From JAPPOI01 sp028818055 (GTDB lineage Bacteria > Pseudomonadota > Alphaproteobacteria > Rhodobacterales > Rhodobacteraceae): DNA of 64,000 nucleotides. The notes under the pieces were generated by a model, which saw nothing but the letters and a program-made list of their open reading frames with translations, was not told the origin of the DNA and did no database searches. Each line of letters opens with the position of its first letter. Position 1 is the first letter of the stretch. This document shows, piece by piece, positions 25,885-35,146 of this stretch. The position numbers and the translations under genes are program-made. The stretch is taken from the NCBI GenBank assembly GCA_965267405.1, contig OZ253954.1:1736001-1800000 (forward strand), in the 5' to 3' direction.

Positions 25885-25908
25885 CGATGTTTCTTGAGAG
25901 CTAGGTGA

Positions 25909-26529
25909 TCAGGGTCGAGAAGCGACTATCCCCCGGCTCGTTCGCGAAGGCGGGCCGGATGGAAACGCGTAGGTGGCATCGATCTTGAAACCCGCGCCTT
26001 CCATGAGGCCGAGAATTTCCTTTTCTGAGAACGTGCGATGACGCCACTGCAACCAGATTATTGCGTTGCACCAATGCGGCTTCGAAACCACAAGCCTGAG
26101 ACGTCCACCAGGTGCTACTAGCTTCCAGAGGTCTGAAAGAGCGGTCTCTGGGTCGGGGCAATGTTCAATGACATGAGCCGCAAGTACCTCATCAACGGGT
26201 GTCACTTGGACTTCGCCCAAAAGACCATGCGCGACATCGGGTTGAACGCCACGAGCGTTCAGCGCTTGGACCCCCCGATTTGCCATTGCCGGGCTTGGTT
26301 CAATCAACGTGAGTGAAGCCGGTTGGCCGTTCACAGCCACCCAGGCTTCGGCAAAAGCGGCTGTTCCTGCGCCAACGTCCACAACGTTGGAGTTGTCAGG
26401 CGCGGCTTGTCCGGGTTCCGTTAGAAACCCAAGGTATCCGTCGTAGTATCCCAGCGCACGCATCTTATCGCGCCATTTGCCAGCCGCCGCTTCGTAGCGC
26501 GTGTTCAAGTTTTCATGCGATGCATCCAT
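25909..26529 (-). CDS. Class I SAM-dependent methyltransferase
   Basis: 206 residues with a Rossmann methyltransferase fold. Motif I is DVGAGTAAFAEA at about 51-62, the acidic residue of motif II is in LIEPSP, motif IV is AAHVIEHCPDPE, and the post-IV APGGRLRLVV segment is clear. It resembles the Methyltransf_11 group; the substrate is unknown. Divergent from hisC with 96 bases between starts. No membrane or signal segments. Confidence 0.88.
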   Translation of the reverse strand: MDASHENLNTRYEAAAGKWRDKMRALGYYDGYLGFLTEPGQAAPDNSNVVDVGAGTAAFAEAWVAVNGQPASLTLIEPSPAMANRGVQALNARGVQPDVAHGLLGEVQVTPVDEVLAAHVIEHCPDPETALSDLWKLVAPGGRLRLVVSKPHWCNAIIWLQWRHRTFSEKEILGLMEGAGFKIDATYAFPSGPPSRTSRGIVASRP

Positions 26530-26625
26530 GCGTGCAGAATGCCACGGCTTTAGCCATCAGGCCAGACGGCGCTGGCCATGCTAAGCGGCTACGGCTAGAC
26601 AGGGCGCGGCTAGAAAGATGGACCG

Positions 26626-27717
26626 ATGACAGACGCGATTCGACCGCAACCGGGCATTGAAAACATTGTGCTTTACAAGGGTGGTGAAAGCACTCTTGGC
26701 GCGCGCGACGATGTATTGAAGTTAAGCTCGAACGAAAATCCTTTTGGTGCGCCTGAAGCAGCCCAAGAGGCGTTTCGGCGTGCAAGCCTCGACCTACATC
26801 GATATCCGCCAACTGATCATCTGAGCCTGCGTACCGCCATCGCTGACGTCCATGATTTGGACGTTGATCGCATTGTTTGTGGTGTGGGCTCTGATGAAAT
26901 TTTGACGCTGCTTTGTCAGGCTTATGCGGGCGAAAGTGACGAGGTCATTTATACCCAGCACGGTTTTTCGCTTTACAAAAACCTGATCCAATCGGTCGGC
27001 GCAAAACCGGTAGTGGTGCCGGAGAGAGACCGCCTTGTGGATGTCGACGCGATATTAAATGCGACATCTGATCAAACACGTATCGTGTTCCTTACCAATC
27101 CGGGCAACCCAACCGGAACGATGCTGGGTAACAACGCCCTAACCAAGCTGGTCGCGGGTCTTCCAAAGCATGTTCTTTTGGTAATGGACGGCGCTTACAC
27201 CGAATATACAGATGACTTCGATGGTGGTGCATCCTTCGTCGAAGGACATGACAATGTGATCATGACCCGGACATTTTCGAAGATATATGGCCTCGGGGGA
27301 TTGCGAATTGGTTGGGGCTACGGCCCGCAAGCGGTGATCGATAATCTCAACCGTATTCGCGGCCCATTCAATCTGAGTACCGCCCAACTGGATGCGGCAG
27401 AGGCCGCAATACGAGATCGCGATTGGGTGGAGACGTGCAAAGCGGACAATGCGAAGATGCGGACTTGGCTGATTGACGAGCTGGGAAAGCTCGGGATTTC
27501 AGCTGACCCTTCTTGCACGAATTTTGTCCTCGCGCGTTTTGAAAGTGAGACCTCGGCTTTCGCCTGTGATGACGTCCTGCGAGCGCATGGAATTCTGGTG
27601 CGACGGGTTGGCGGTTATGGCCTGCCAAATTGCCTCAGAATTACAGTAGGAAGCGAAGCGGATTGTCGGCGCGTAATGACGGCGGTTCGGGCGTTCGTGA
27701 ATGGAGATGCTTCATGA
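26626..27717 (+). CDS. hisC: Histidinol-phosphate aminotransferase
   Basis: PLP aminotransferase that makes histidinol phosphate in histidine synthesis; in this family and context it may also transaminate aromatic keto acids. 363 residues. SSNENPFG near the N-terminus, NPGNPTGTM, DGAYTEY and the PLP lysine K219 in TFSKIYGLGGLRIGW are all present. Its stop overlaps the ATG of tyrA (ATGA), and hisC-tyrA pairs are a known arrangement for tyrosine and phenylalanine synthesis. First gene of a four-gene overlapped operon. Confidence 0.95.
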   Translation: MTDAIRPQPGIENIVLYKGGESTLGARDDVLKLSSNENPFGAPEAAQEAFRRASLDLHRYPPTDHLSLRTAIADVHDLDVDRIVCGVGSDEILTLLCQAYAGESDEVIYTQHGFSLYKNLIQSVGAKPVVVPERDRLVDVDAILNATSDQTRIVFLTNPGNPTGTMLGNNALTKLVAGLPKHVLLVMDGAYTEYTDDFDGGASFVEGHDNVIMTRTFSKIYGLGGLRIGWGYGPQAVIDNLNRIRGPFNLSTAQLDAAEAAIRDRDWVETCKADNAKMRTWLIDELGKLGISADPSCTNFVLARFESETSAFACDDVLRAHGILVRRVGGYGLPNCLRITVGSEADCRRVMTAVRAFVNGDAS

Positions 27718-28634
27718 CCCAGTTGTATGATCGTGTCGCCTTGATAGGCCTTGGATTGATCGCGTCGTCGATGGCGTACGCAATGCGCGAAAAGGGCCTT
27801 GCAGGCGAAATCGTTGGAACCGCACGGTCCGCCGAGACGCGTGATATTGCGCGCGAGATCGGGTTTTGTGACGAGATATTCGATACAGCCGCTGAAGCCG
27901 TTAAAGACGCAGATTTGGTCATCTTGGCTGTGCCGGTGGGCGCAATGTCCGCCATTGCCCAAGAGATCGGGCCGCATCTGGCCGCCGGGGCCACAGTTTC
28001 AGATGTAGGCTCTGTGAAACGTGAAGTGGTCGAGGCGGTTCAACCACATCTGCCGGACCATGTTCACTTCATTCCAAGCCACCCAATTGCAGGGACTGAA
28101 CACTCGGGCCCGAGGTCAGGTTTTGCTGAGCTGTTTCAAAACCGTTTCTTGTTGCTAACACCACTTGAGGGAACTGATCCCGAACAAGTGGCCAAATTAA
28201 CCAGTCTTTGGACTGAGATGGGGTCGAACGTTGAGCAAATGCCGGTCGATCACCACGATCTGGTGCTGGCCGTGACAAGCCACACACCGCACTTGATTGC
28301 TTACACTATGGTAGGCGTTGCTGATGACCTTCGGCGGGTCACCGATAGCGAGGTCATAAAGTACTCCGCAGCGGGCTTTCGCGACTTTACTCGAATTGCC
28401 GCCAGCGATCCGACCATGTGGCGAGACGTATTTCTACACAACAAGGAAGCGACATTAGAAGTTTTGGGCCGCTTTACTGAGGAGCTTTTTGCCCTTCAGC
28501 GCGCCATCCGTACCGGGGATGGTGACCAACTTTTTGACTATTTCAGCCATACCCGTGCCATCCGTCGCGGTATTATCGAGGCTGGACAGGACACGTCCGC
28601 CCCTGACTTCGGTAGGATCGGAACGAAAAAATGA
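27714..28634 (+). CDS. tyrA: Prephenate/arogenate dehydrogenase
   Basis: Oxidative decarboxylation of prephenate or arogenate toward tyrosine. 306 residues from ATG 27714, which overlaps the hisC stop; the open frame upstream is only shadow. N-terminal NAD(P)-binding loop in ALIGLGLIASSMAYAM; the catalytic histidine is probably in PSHPIAGTEHSGP, and SHTPHLIAY is the second conserved block. The chain lacks an ACT domain, so feedback control may differ from long TyrA forms. The ATGA end overlaps the extensin-like gene. Confidence 0.94.
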   Translation: MTQLYDRVALIGLGLIASSMAYAMREKGLAGEIVGTARSAETRDIAREIGFCDEIFDTAAEAVKDADLVILAVPVGAMSAIAQEIGPHLAAGATVSDVGSVKREVVEAVQPHLPDHVHFIPSHPIAGTEHSGPRSGFAELFQNRFLLLTPLEGTDPEQVAKLTSLWTEMGSNVEQMPVDHHDLVLAVTSHTPHLIAYTMVGVADDLRRVTDSEVIKYSAAGFRDFTRIAASDPTMWRDVFLHNKEATLEVLGRFTEELFALQRAIRTGDGDQLFDYFSHTRAIRRGIIEAGQDTSAPDFGRIGTKK

Positions 28635-29200
28635 AACAATTCATAGCCTTAATGGCGCTGATGGCTTTGGCCGCCTGCGGCGGTGGTGCGACTACGCCAT
28701 CTTCGGGGATTATCGCCGAAAAGCGAGCGCCGGTGCGAGGGCCCGGCCGTTGTGGCGTAGACCCAGCATGGACCGTTCGCGAAGTTGCGGGCGTGCGACT
28801 TTCGCAACCGGCGACAATCCGTATTGAGACCGCTCGCGCGCTTGAGCGGTGGTTAGTGAACACCGCGATCCCTGCTGTTGGTCGACGTGGTGGTGGTCTG
28901 ACGGAACTAAAGGTGGTGGCGCATTACTCATGCCGCACCCGAAACAGCCGTCCGGGCGCACGACTTTCTGAGCATGCACGCGGCAACGCTATCGATATTT
29001 CTGCATTTGTCATGGCCGACGGATCACGTGTGACAGTGCTGGATGGATGGAGGTCGGGTGACAGCACCCTTCTTCGTAAACTGCATAGTGGCGCGTGTGG
29101 TCCTTTCGGAACTGTTCTGGGTCCAAATGCCGACCGACACCATCAAGACCATTTTCATTTCGACGTGGCGAACCATCGAGGGGGGCCTTACTGTCGATGA
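28631..29200 (+). CDS. Extensin-like lipoprotein (putative peptidoglycan carboxypeptidase fold)
   Basis: 189 residues. A lipoprotein signal ends in LMALAACGG, with lipidated C16. The rest is the extensin-like C-terminal domain (PF06904). It has the conserved features of the VanY/MepA-like metal-peptidase fold: SEHARGNAIDIS with its H and D, and a late DRHHQDHFHFDV with the third ligand. It probably acts on peptidoglycan peptides at the outer or inner membrane; activity is inferred from fold. ATGA overlaps join it to tyrA upstream and to the DUF4344 gene downstream. Confidence 0.92.
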   Translation: MKQFIALMALMALAACGGGATTPSSGIIAEKRAPVRGPGRCGVDPAWTVREVAGVRLSQPATIRIETARALERWLVNTAIPAVGRRGGGLTELKVVAHYSCRTRNSRPGARLSEHARGNAIDISAFVMADGSRVTVLDGWRSGDSTLLRKLHSGACGPFGTVLGPNADRHHQDHFHFDVANHRGGPYCR

Positions 29201-29928
29201 AGGCTGTGTTGTTTGGTCTGCTGACCGGTGCCGTAGTAACGGCACCAACAAACGCATATGCAGAAAGTTCCGGGTTTGTAGAAGCGAACCTGCTTTCAAT
29301 CTTTTACCATGAGCTTGGACACGCGGTGATCGACATCGAAGGCGTGCCGATTTTTGGTCAGGAGGAGGACGCCGCAGATGTGTTCTCCATTCTTTTGATC
29401 CATGCATTCTTTGAATCTGAATCGGCTGAAGCACTTGCCTACGATGCGGCATTGGGATTCTGGGGCGAGGCAGAATTTGCTAAGCAAGAAGGTGTCGAAC
29501 CGGCTTGGTGGGATACTCACGGACCAGACGAACAGCGTTTCTACAACACGGCATGCATATTTTATGGAGCCGATCCAGAGGCTCGGGGTGGATATGCCAA
29601 GGACCTTGGGCTGCCAGAAGATCGCGCGGAAGGCTGTGCCGAAGAGTTCGAATTGGCAATGGCAAGTTGGGGTGCCGTTCTTGATTCATTGGAAGAGCGT
29701 GGGTCTGGCAATAGCTTGGTGTTCGATGCTCCAGACGACAGCCTCACGTCTCAAATTGTTGCAGAAGAAATCGAGGCGTTAAACGCTTCGTTGTCGCTTT
29801 CGGATACACTTACGATCGTTGTTGAAAGTTGCGGCGAAGCAAATGCCTTCTATGACCCAAATGACCGTTCGATTGTCATGTGCAGCGAATTTGAGGATCA
29901 CTTGAAGGTCCTCCAAGATCTTCTTTAG
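29197..29928 (+). CDS. DUF4344 secreted metallopeptidase
   Basis: 243 residues from ATG 29197. A signal peptide (MKAVLFGLLTGAVVTAPTNAYA) is followed by the zinc motif HELGH (38-42) in SIFYHELGHAVIDI; the third ligand is probably a glutamate of QEEDAAD (56-57). Several cysteines (FYNTACIF, EGCAEEF, VESCGEAN, VMCSEF) suggest disulphides outside the cytoplasm. Substrate unknown. The ATG lies within the stop of the extensin-like gene, so it closes the hisC-tyrA-extensin operon. Confidence 0.88.
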   Translation: MKAVLFGLLTGAVVTAPTNAYAESSGFVEANLLSIFYHELGHAVIDIEGVPIFGQEEDAADVFSILLIHAFFESESAEALAYDAALGFWGEAEFAKQEGVEPAWWDTHGPDEQRFYNTACIFYGADPEARGGYAKDLGLPEDRAEGCAEEFELAMASWGAVLDSLEERGSGNSLVFDAPDDSLTSQIVAEEIEALNASLSLSDTLTIVVESCGEANAFYDPNDRSIVMCSEFEDHLKVLQDLL

Positions 29929-29932
29929 CGCT

Positions 29933-30934
29933 TTATCGAATAGTTAGGTCCGGCGCTGGTCCGATCGGGATCAGGCCCAGATAGGTAAGTCCGCCGCGAA
30001 ACTCTAAGGTCGCGTCGATCGTGTCTGGCGGTCCCTTCAAAGCGGCCAGAAGTTCCAATGAACGCTCGACAGATGGCGCAAATGCTTCTGGAAGTACGCC
30101 TGTCTCAACCGCCATTGTCAGCAATCTTCTCCACTCCACGGCTTTCACCGTCAGTTCCCCGGTTGGTGTCCCGGCTTCATCGACGGTCACCTTGCCGACG
30201 GCCTTGAAATTTACGTCACCCCACGCAGCGGCGAGACTGCGCAAGTCGATATCGGTGATCTGTGGGCGAGCGTCTTCGATGACGTGCCGGTCGAGCGGGC
30301 CAGTCAGGCCAACGTCGGCGTCAAAATGAAGACGCTCAATGGCGTCTGGAAGAATTCCGGCAGGATCGAGGGTGTTTTTCAGCGCTTTGGCAATTTGCAG
30401 TTCAAGAATTTCAGCTCCAATCCGATGAGCATTTTTTCGAGCCGGGACAAGTTCAGTTGCAAACCTCGCTTGTGCCATCCCTGCATCCCAGCCCTTGGAA
30501 GACGCCACCTTCAACTCATCTACGACGATTGACGACCGGTCGAGCGGCAGCGAGGGCGATGCCTGAAGGTATATCGAGCCGCGTGCCTGCGAGTTGGTGA
30601 AATCCAATGTTTGTAGCGGTGTTGAAAGTGTGTGCTCGTTGGGAAGTGCGGCGATGACCTGATTGGGACGATAAGCGAGCGACAGAATCTGCAAAAACGG
30701 GGCGGACCAGGAAACACCTGTATCAGGGTCTGCAAAGCGAACATCGGTCAAAGTTGTGTCGAAACGGTTTGGGAAACCGTTGACTTCAATATCGCCCACA
30801 TCGGCCGCCCAACCATCGGCACGGCGTGTTTCAACCCAGTTGGTGAGCGACCGATCCAGGGCCGTCGATCCAAATGCCCACCAGATCATCCAGCCAAGGG
30901 CAACAACAAGAATTACAACGATCAAACGGACCAT
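29933..30934 (-). CDS. DUF2125 family membrane-anchored protein
   Basis: 333 residues, with one N-terminal helix (LIVVILVVALGWMIWWAFG) acting as signal anchor and a large beta-rich exported region. DUF2125 hallmarks seen are DVGDIEVNGFPNRFDTTLTDV, repeated short beta strands, and the ending GGLTYLGLIPIGPAPDL. The family is alphaproteobacterial with unknown function; its repeated strands recall AsmA-like envelope proteins, an inference. Convergent with the DUF4344 gene (four bases between stops) and divergent from the ChaC-like gene. Confidence 0.9.
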   Translation of the reverse strand: MVRLIVVILVVALGWMIWWAFGSTALDRSLTNWVETRRADGWAADVGDIEVNGFPNRFDTTLTDVRFADPDTGVSWSAPFLQILSLAYRPNQVIAALPNEHTLSTPLQTLDFTNSQARGSIYLQASPSLPLDRSSIVVDELKVASSKGWDAGMAQARFATELVPARKNAHRIGAEILELQIAKALKNTLDPAGILPDAIERLHFDADVGLTGPLDRHVIEDARPQITDIDLRSLAAAWGDVNFKAVGKVTVDEAGTPTGELTVKAVEWRRLLTMAVETGVLPEAFAPSVERSLELLAALKGPPDTIDATLEFRGGLTYLGLIPIGPAPDLTIR

Positions 30935-30976
30935 TTGGACTTTTCCCCAAAATTACACTCTCGTATTAGTGCGGAC

Positions 30977-31540
30977 ATGAACCAAGAGCCAGACACGACG
31001 CCGCGGCCCCTTTGGGTATTTGGGTATGGTTCGCTGATTTGGAACCCGGGCTTTCCGGTTGCCGAACAGCGACTGGCGACACTTGGTGGATATGCTCGGT
31101 CATTTTGCATGTCTTCAATTCATCATCGCGGAACTGTTGAGAATCCCGGTTTGGTGCTGGCGCTTGACCCGCACGAGGGTGGCAGCTGCCACGGCGTCGC
31201 CTTTCGGGTGCCGGATGCCGATGCCGATCCCACAGTTTCGTACCTTCGCGAGCGCGAACTGATTTCGTCCGCTTACGTTGAGCGAGTTCACAACATTACA
31301 CTGTTAGACGGTGAAGATGTGATGGCGCTTGTTTACGTGATCGATACGGATCACGTGCAATACGTGCGCGATCTGTCGTTAGAGGATCAGGCGCAGATCA
31401 TTTCGACCGCAGTAGGCGGCCGTGGCCCGAACACTGAATATTTGTGGAACACGGTGACCCATCTGCAGGAGCTTGGGATCGAAGACGCTGATTTGGCTTG
31501 GTTGGATGCCCGGGTTCGGGAATTGACGACCAACGCCTGA
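30977..31540 (+). CDS. Gamma-glutamylcyclotransferase (ChaC type)
   Basis: Degrades glutathione to 5-oxoproline and Cys-Gly in this family. 187 residues from ATG 30977. The substrate loop FGYGSLIWNPGF is at about 14-25, and the catalytic glutamate is probably in RERELISSAY. VYVIDTDHVQYV and GPNTEYLWNTVTHLQELGI are ChaC-like. The ribosome site is weak. It diverges from DUF2125 and lies 87 bases before the ExbB-like gene on the same strand. Whether it shares a transcript with that pair is unclear. Confidence 0.92.
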   Translation: MNQEPDTTPRPLWVFGYGSLIWNPGFPVAEQRLATLGGYARSFCMSSIHHRGTVENPGLVLALDPHEGGSCHGVAFRVPDADADPTVSYLRERELISSAYVERVHNITLLDGEDVMALVYVIDTDHVQYVRDLSLEDQAQIISTAVGGRGPNTEYLWNTVTHLQELGIEDADLAWLDARVRELTTNA

Positions 31541-31627
31541 TTTGGAACGCATGGTAAAAGGTTGGCAGGCCCGCGGGCTTCGCCTATTGTTTGCAAAAGA
31601 GAAAAAACGCACAGGACCGGGCCGCAG

Positions 31628-32815
31628 ATGGACAAGCCAGACCGCGAGGCCGAGCAGCATTTTACACAGCCCTATCGTCAGTTTCTGACGATGCTATTGG
31701 TATTGGCTCTTGTTGGTGCGGGTGCCTACATTGCGTACCCGCAAGTTGCGCCGGTGTTCTTGGCAAACCCTTGGCTCAACGGTTTCATCGGCTTTGTCTT
31801 TGTGATCGGTGTCTTCGCATGTTTCTGGCAAGTCTTTGCGCTTGTGTCATCGGTGCGTTGGATTGAAGGGTTTGCGTCTGATCGCCCCGGGCACCAATTC
31901 ACCAGCGCTCCGCGGCTTTTGGCGTCGCTTGCAACTCTTTTGCGGAAAAGGGGTGCGCAGACACAGATTGGCACGTCTTCTGCGCGATCGATCCTGGATT
32001 CGGTAGCAACGCGGATCGACGAAGCGCGAGATATCACGCGATATATCGTTAATCTTCTGATTTTCCTTGGACTTTTGGGAACATTCTACGGTCTGGCGAC
32101 CACGGTTCCGGCCGTTGTCGATACAATCCGATCGCTCGCCCCTCAAGAAGGCGATACGGGCGTTGCCGTTTTCGAGCGGTTGATGTCCGGTCTCGAGGAC
32201 CAGCTGGGCGGGATGGGGATTGCCTTTGCGTCGTCGCTCCTTGGACTTGCCGGATCGCTTGTGGTCGGTCTTCTTGAGCTATTCGCAAGCCACGGTCAAA
32301 ACCGGTTCTATCGCGAGCTAGAAGATTGGCTCAGCACGATTACCCGGGTTGGTTTTTCGGGTGAAGAAGGCGGCAGCGTCGATGGCGGTGCGATTGCACA
32401 GTTGGCCGAGCATATGGCGTCACGACTGGACACAATGCAGGCATACTACCAGCAAGCAGTTGAGCGGCAGTCGGCTGCCGAAGATCGGCTTGGCATGCTG
32501 AGCAACTCAGTTGCACGGCTTGCGGATCGTCTGGGCGAAAGCGATCTTGGGTCTGGCACGAATGCAAACGCAGAAATGGTCGAAAGTCAGGAACGGCTTG
32601 CAGAAGCGTTGGAAGAGCTCTCTCGAAACGGAACGGGTCAGGTCGACGCTGAAAGCCGCATGCGCCTTCGTTCGATGGATGTTCAAATGCTTCGCATCTT
32701 GGAAGAGATGTCAGCAGGCCGTCAGGAAAGCCTGGGCGAGATACGTCAGGACCTATCACAACTCACCAAAGCTATAAGAGCACTGGCAAAAGATCGTGCC
32801 GGAGGCTCGGTCTAA
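31628..32815 (+). CDS. ExbB/TolQ/MotA-like proton-channel protein
   Basis: 395 residues from ATG 31628. Predicted helices at about 20-37, 51-74, 138-160 and 196-220; the last two (NLLIFLGLLGTFYGLATTVPA and GMGIAFASSLLGLAGSLVVGLLELF) match the pore helices of ExbB/TolQ/MotA. A C-terminal cytosolic stretch of about 170 residues is helical and rich in charged residues. It lies three bases before an OmpA/MotB-like partner, so the two probably form a proton-driven 5:2-type complex. The process it powers is not known. The first helix pair before the pore helices differs from canonical TolQ. Confidence 0.9.
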   Translation: MDKPDREAEQHFTQPYRQFLTMLLVLALVGAGAYIAYPQVAPVFLANPWLNGFIGFVFVIGVFACFWQVFALVSSVRWIEGFASDRPGHQFTSAPRLLASLATLLRKRGAQTQIGTSSARSILDSVATRIDEARDITRYIVNLLIFLGLLGTFYGLATTVPAVVDTIRSLAPQEGDTGVAVFERLMSGLEDQLGGMGIAFASSLLGLAGSLVVGLLELFASHGQNRFYRELEDWLSTITRVGFSGEEGGSVDGGAIAQLAEHMASRLDTMQAYYQQAVERQSAAEDRLGMLSNSVARLADRLGESDLGSGTNANAEMVESQERLAEALEELSRNGTGQVDAESRMRLRSMDVQMLRILEEMSAGRQESLGEIRQDLSQLTKAIRALAKDRAGGSV

Positions 32816-32818
32816 GTC

Positions 32819-35038
32819 ATGGCGCTGACCCGCCGATCTGTCCAGCGGATGTCAGGTTCGATCTGGCCCGGCTTCGTTGACGCGATGACTGCCTTGCTTC
32901 TGGTTTTAATGTTTGTCTTGTCGATTTTCATGATCGTGCAAGGTGTCTTGCGCGAAACGATTACGGGGCAAGAAACCGAGCTGGATCAGCTTGCCGCAGA
33001 AGTCACATCGCTTAGCCAGGCGCTTGGGCTTAGCCAACAAACCACTGCGCGATTGGAAGATGATCTTGCTACTCTGCAGTCTGAGAGCGATCTGCAGTCC
33101 GCATTAATTGCTAATCTATCTGGCCAGATTGACGAACAATCGCGTGCACTATCTGAACGCGATGCAGCGATCGCAAGTTTCGAAGAGCAAGTCGCGTCGC
33201 TCTTGTCTGAGCGTGACGCCGCCCGCGCCGAAGGTGTGGAGCTTGCCGCGACCATCGAGGACCTCGAGGCTGCCCGTGCGCAATTGATAACCGAACAGGA
33301 AGCGATGCAACTTGCGCTGGCGCAGGCGCGCGATGAAATCGATGCGCAAGAAGAGGCGGCGCGCTTGGCTGCTGCCCAACGCGAAGCGCTTGAGGCATTG
33401 ACTGCGGAGCTGAGAGCCGAAGCCGAGGCACGAGAAACGTCTTTGGCGGATGCGTTGGCCGCACTGAGTGCGGCCCGAGATCAAGGCGACGAAACAGCGG
33501 AAGCCTTGGCCGCGGCCGAAGCTCTGCGTGCGCAAGCGGAAGCTGCGCAAGCATCTTTGACGGCCGAACTTGAAACAGCGGAAGCGGCTAGACTGGCAGA
33601 GTTGGCAGCAGCGGAAGCACTTCGTGCGCAACTGGCGGAGGCAGAGGGCGCCCTAACGGCCGAGGAAGAGGCCCGTTTGGCAGAGGCAGCTGCGGCAGAA
33701 GCTTTGCGTGAGCGACTGAAGAACGCGGATGCGGAGCTAACGGCAATGTCGCTTGCGTTGGAAGAGCAGCGCAAGCAGGCAGAAGAGACACTCACACTTC
33801 TTGCTGCGGCAAATTCGGTTGAGAAGGACCTGAACGACAAACTGACCCAAGCGCTTCTGGGGCTGGATGAACGAGACGCCGCGTTGGCGGCGCAAAGCGA
33901 AGCCTTGGCGCAAGAAGAGGCTGGCCGCACCGAAACAGCTGACTTGCTAAAGATTGCAGAACTGCAACGAGACGAGGCTCAGGCAGAACTGGCAACGCTC
34001 CGCGAGGAGCTATCAGCGGCGCAATCTCAACTTGCGACCCTTGGAGCGACAGCCGAAGATCGCGATCAACAATTGGCCGAGTTGACTGTCGAACGGGATG
34101 CCCTTTTGGCGCAAGTGAACGAATTGGCCGAAGACTCGGCCGATGCAGCCACTGTACGCGAACAGTTGGCAGCAGCCTTGGCAGCGAAGTTGGCGGCGGA
34201 AAATTCAGCGGCTGCAGAACTGACAAAACGCGAGCGACAGCAAGCATTGTTAGCCACTGCCCGCGATCAGCTTGCCGAGGAAGAGGCTGCGTCCGAAGAA
34301 AGCCAAAGGCAGGTTGCCGCGCTAAATGCGCAGGTCGCCGATCTTCGAGCAGAACTGGGGTCGCTCCAAACGCTGCTGGATATCGCCGCCGAGAGAGACA
34401 GTGAGGCGCAAGTCAGGATCGAGGCGCTGGGGTCGCAATTGAACACTGCCCTCGCGCGTGCGGCACAAGAATCCAAACGTGCGGAGGAAGAGGCGCTTAG
34501 GGTTGCCGAGCTTGAGGCGGCCGAAGCAGAGCGGCTGCGGATCGAGTCAGAGCGCCTGCAGTCCGAGGTTGCCGATTTGGCCGACTATCGATCCGAGTTT
34601 TTCGGCACGCTTCGGCAAGTTCTTGGCGACCGCGAAGGCGTTCAGATTGTCGGAGACCGCTTCATATTCTCGTCCGAGGTACTCTTTGAAAGCGCTTCGG
34701 CCACGCTTTCTCCAGAAGGACAAGCGCAGATCGCAAACGTTGCTGGCATCCTATCAGACGTGTCTGATCAGATCCCGCAAAGCATCGATTGGATCATTCG
34801 GGTCGATGGACATACGGATAACGTTCCGCTGTCGGGCACAGGTGAGTACGCCGACAACTGGGAGCTTAGTCAGGCGCGTGCGCTGTCCGTAGTGAAGTTT
34901 CTGACGGATGAACTTGGCTTTCCTCCCAATCGCTTGGCGGCAACCGGGTTTGGCGAGTTCCGGCCCGTTAACGCTGAAGACACGGTTGAGGCGCGCGCAC
35001 AGAATCGCCGGATCGAATTGAAACTGACCGAGCGTTGA
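32819..35038 (+). CDS. OmpA/MotB-like protein with very long periplasmic coiled coil
   Basis: 739 residues. One transmembrane helix at about 22-41, with the acidic residue D21 at its start (WPGFVDAMTALLLVLMF), as expected for the proton-carrying aspartate of MotB/ExbD. Residues about 50-600 are an Ala/Glu/Leu-rich coiled coil with irregular heptads. The last 125 residues are an OmpA-like peptidoglycan-binding domain (VLFESASATLSPEGQ, VDGHTDNVPL, ELSQARALSV, AQNRRIEL). It is probably the stator-like partner of the ExbB-like protein. The coil could span much of the periplasm. Confidence 0.92.
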   Translation: MALTRRSVQRMSGSIWPGFVDAMTALLLVLMFVLSIFMIVQGVLRETITGQETELDQLAAEVTSLSQALGLSQQTTARLEDDLATLQSESDLQSALIANLSGQIDEQSRALSERDAAIASFEEQVASLLSERDAARAEGVELAATIEDLEAARAQLITEQEAMQLALAQARDEIDAQEEAARLAAAQREALEALTAELRAEAEARETSLADALAALSAARDQGDETAEALAAAEALRAQAEAAQASLTAELETAEAARLAELAAAEALRAQLAEAEGALTAEEEARLAEAAAAEALRERLKNADAELTAMSLALEEQRKQAEETLTLLAAANSVEKDLNDKLTQALLGLDERDAALAAQSEALAQEEAGRTETADLLKIAELQRDEAQAELATLREELSAAQSQLATLGATAEDRDQQLAELTVERDALLAQVNELAEDSADAATVREQLAAALAAKLAAENSAAAELTKRERQQALLATARDQLAEEEAASEESQRQVAALNAQVADLRAELGSLQTLLDIAAERDSEAQVRIEALGSQLNTALARAAQESKRAEEEALRVAELEAAEAERLRIESERLQSEVADLADYRSEFFGTLRQVLGDREGVQIVGDRFIFSSEVLFESASATLSPEGQAQIANVAGILSDVSDQIPQSIDWIIRVDGHTDNVPLSGTGEYADNWELSQARALSVVKFLTDELGFPPNRLAATGFGEFRPVNAEDTVEARAQNRRIELKLTER

Positions 35039-35146
35039 ACCAAATCAGAATTCGTATGTCGGACGTTTGTTGAGCTTGGCTCAGTAGTCGTATCCCAGAT
35101 ATCGATTAGGAAGTTGGGCATCTTCAGGCTTGCCAATGAAATCCGC

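Noticed and set aside
31628..35038. A Zorya-type anti-phage system
   Set aside because: Only the A/B-like pair is present. No ZorC/D or ZorE effector gene is adjacent, the long tail is on the B-like rather than the A-like subunit, and flanking genes are housekeeping. The pair is better kept as an envelope motor of unknown role.
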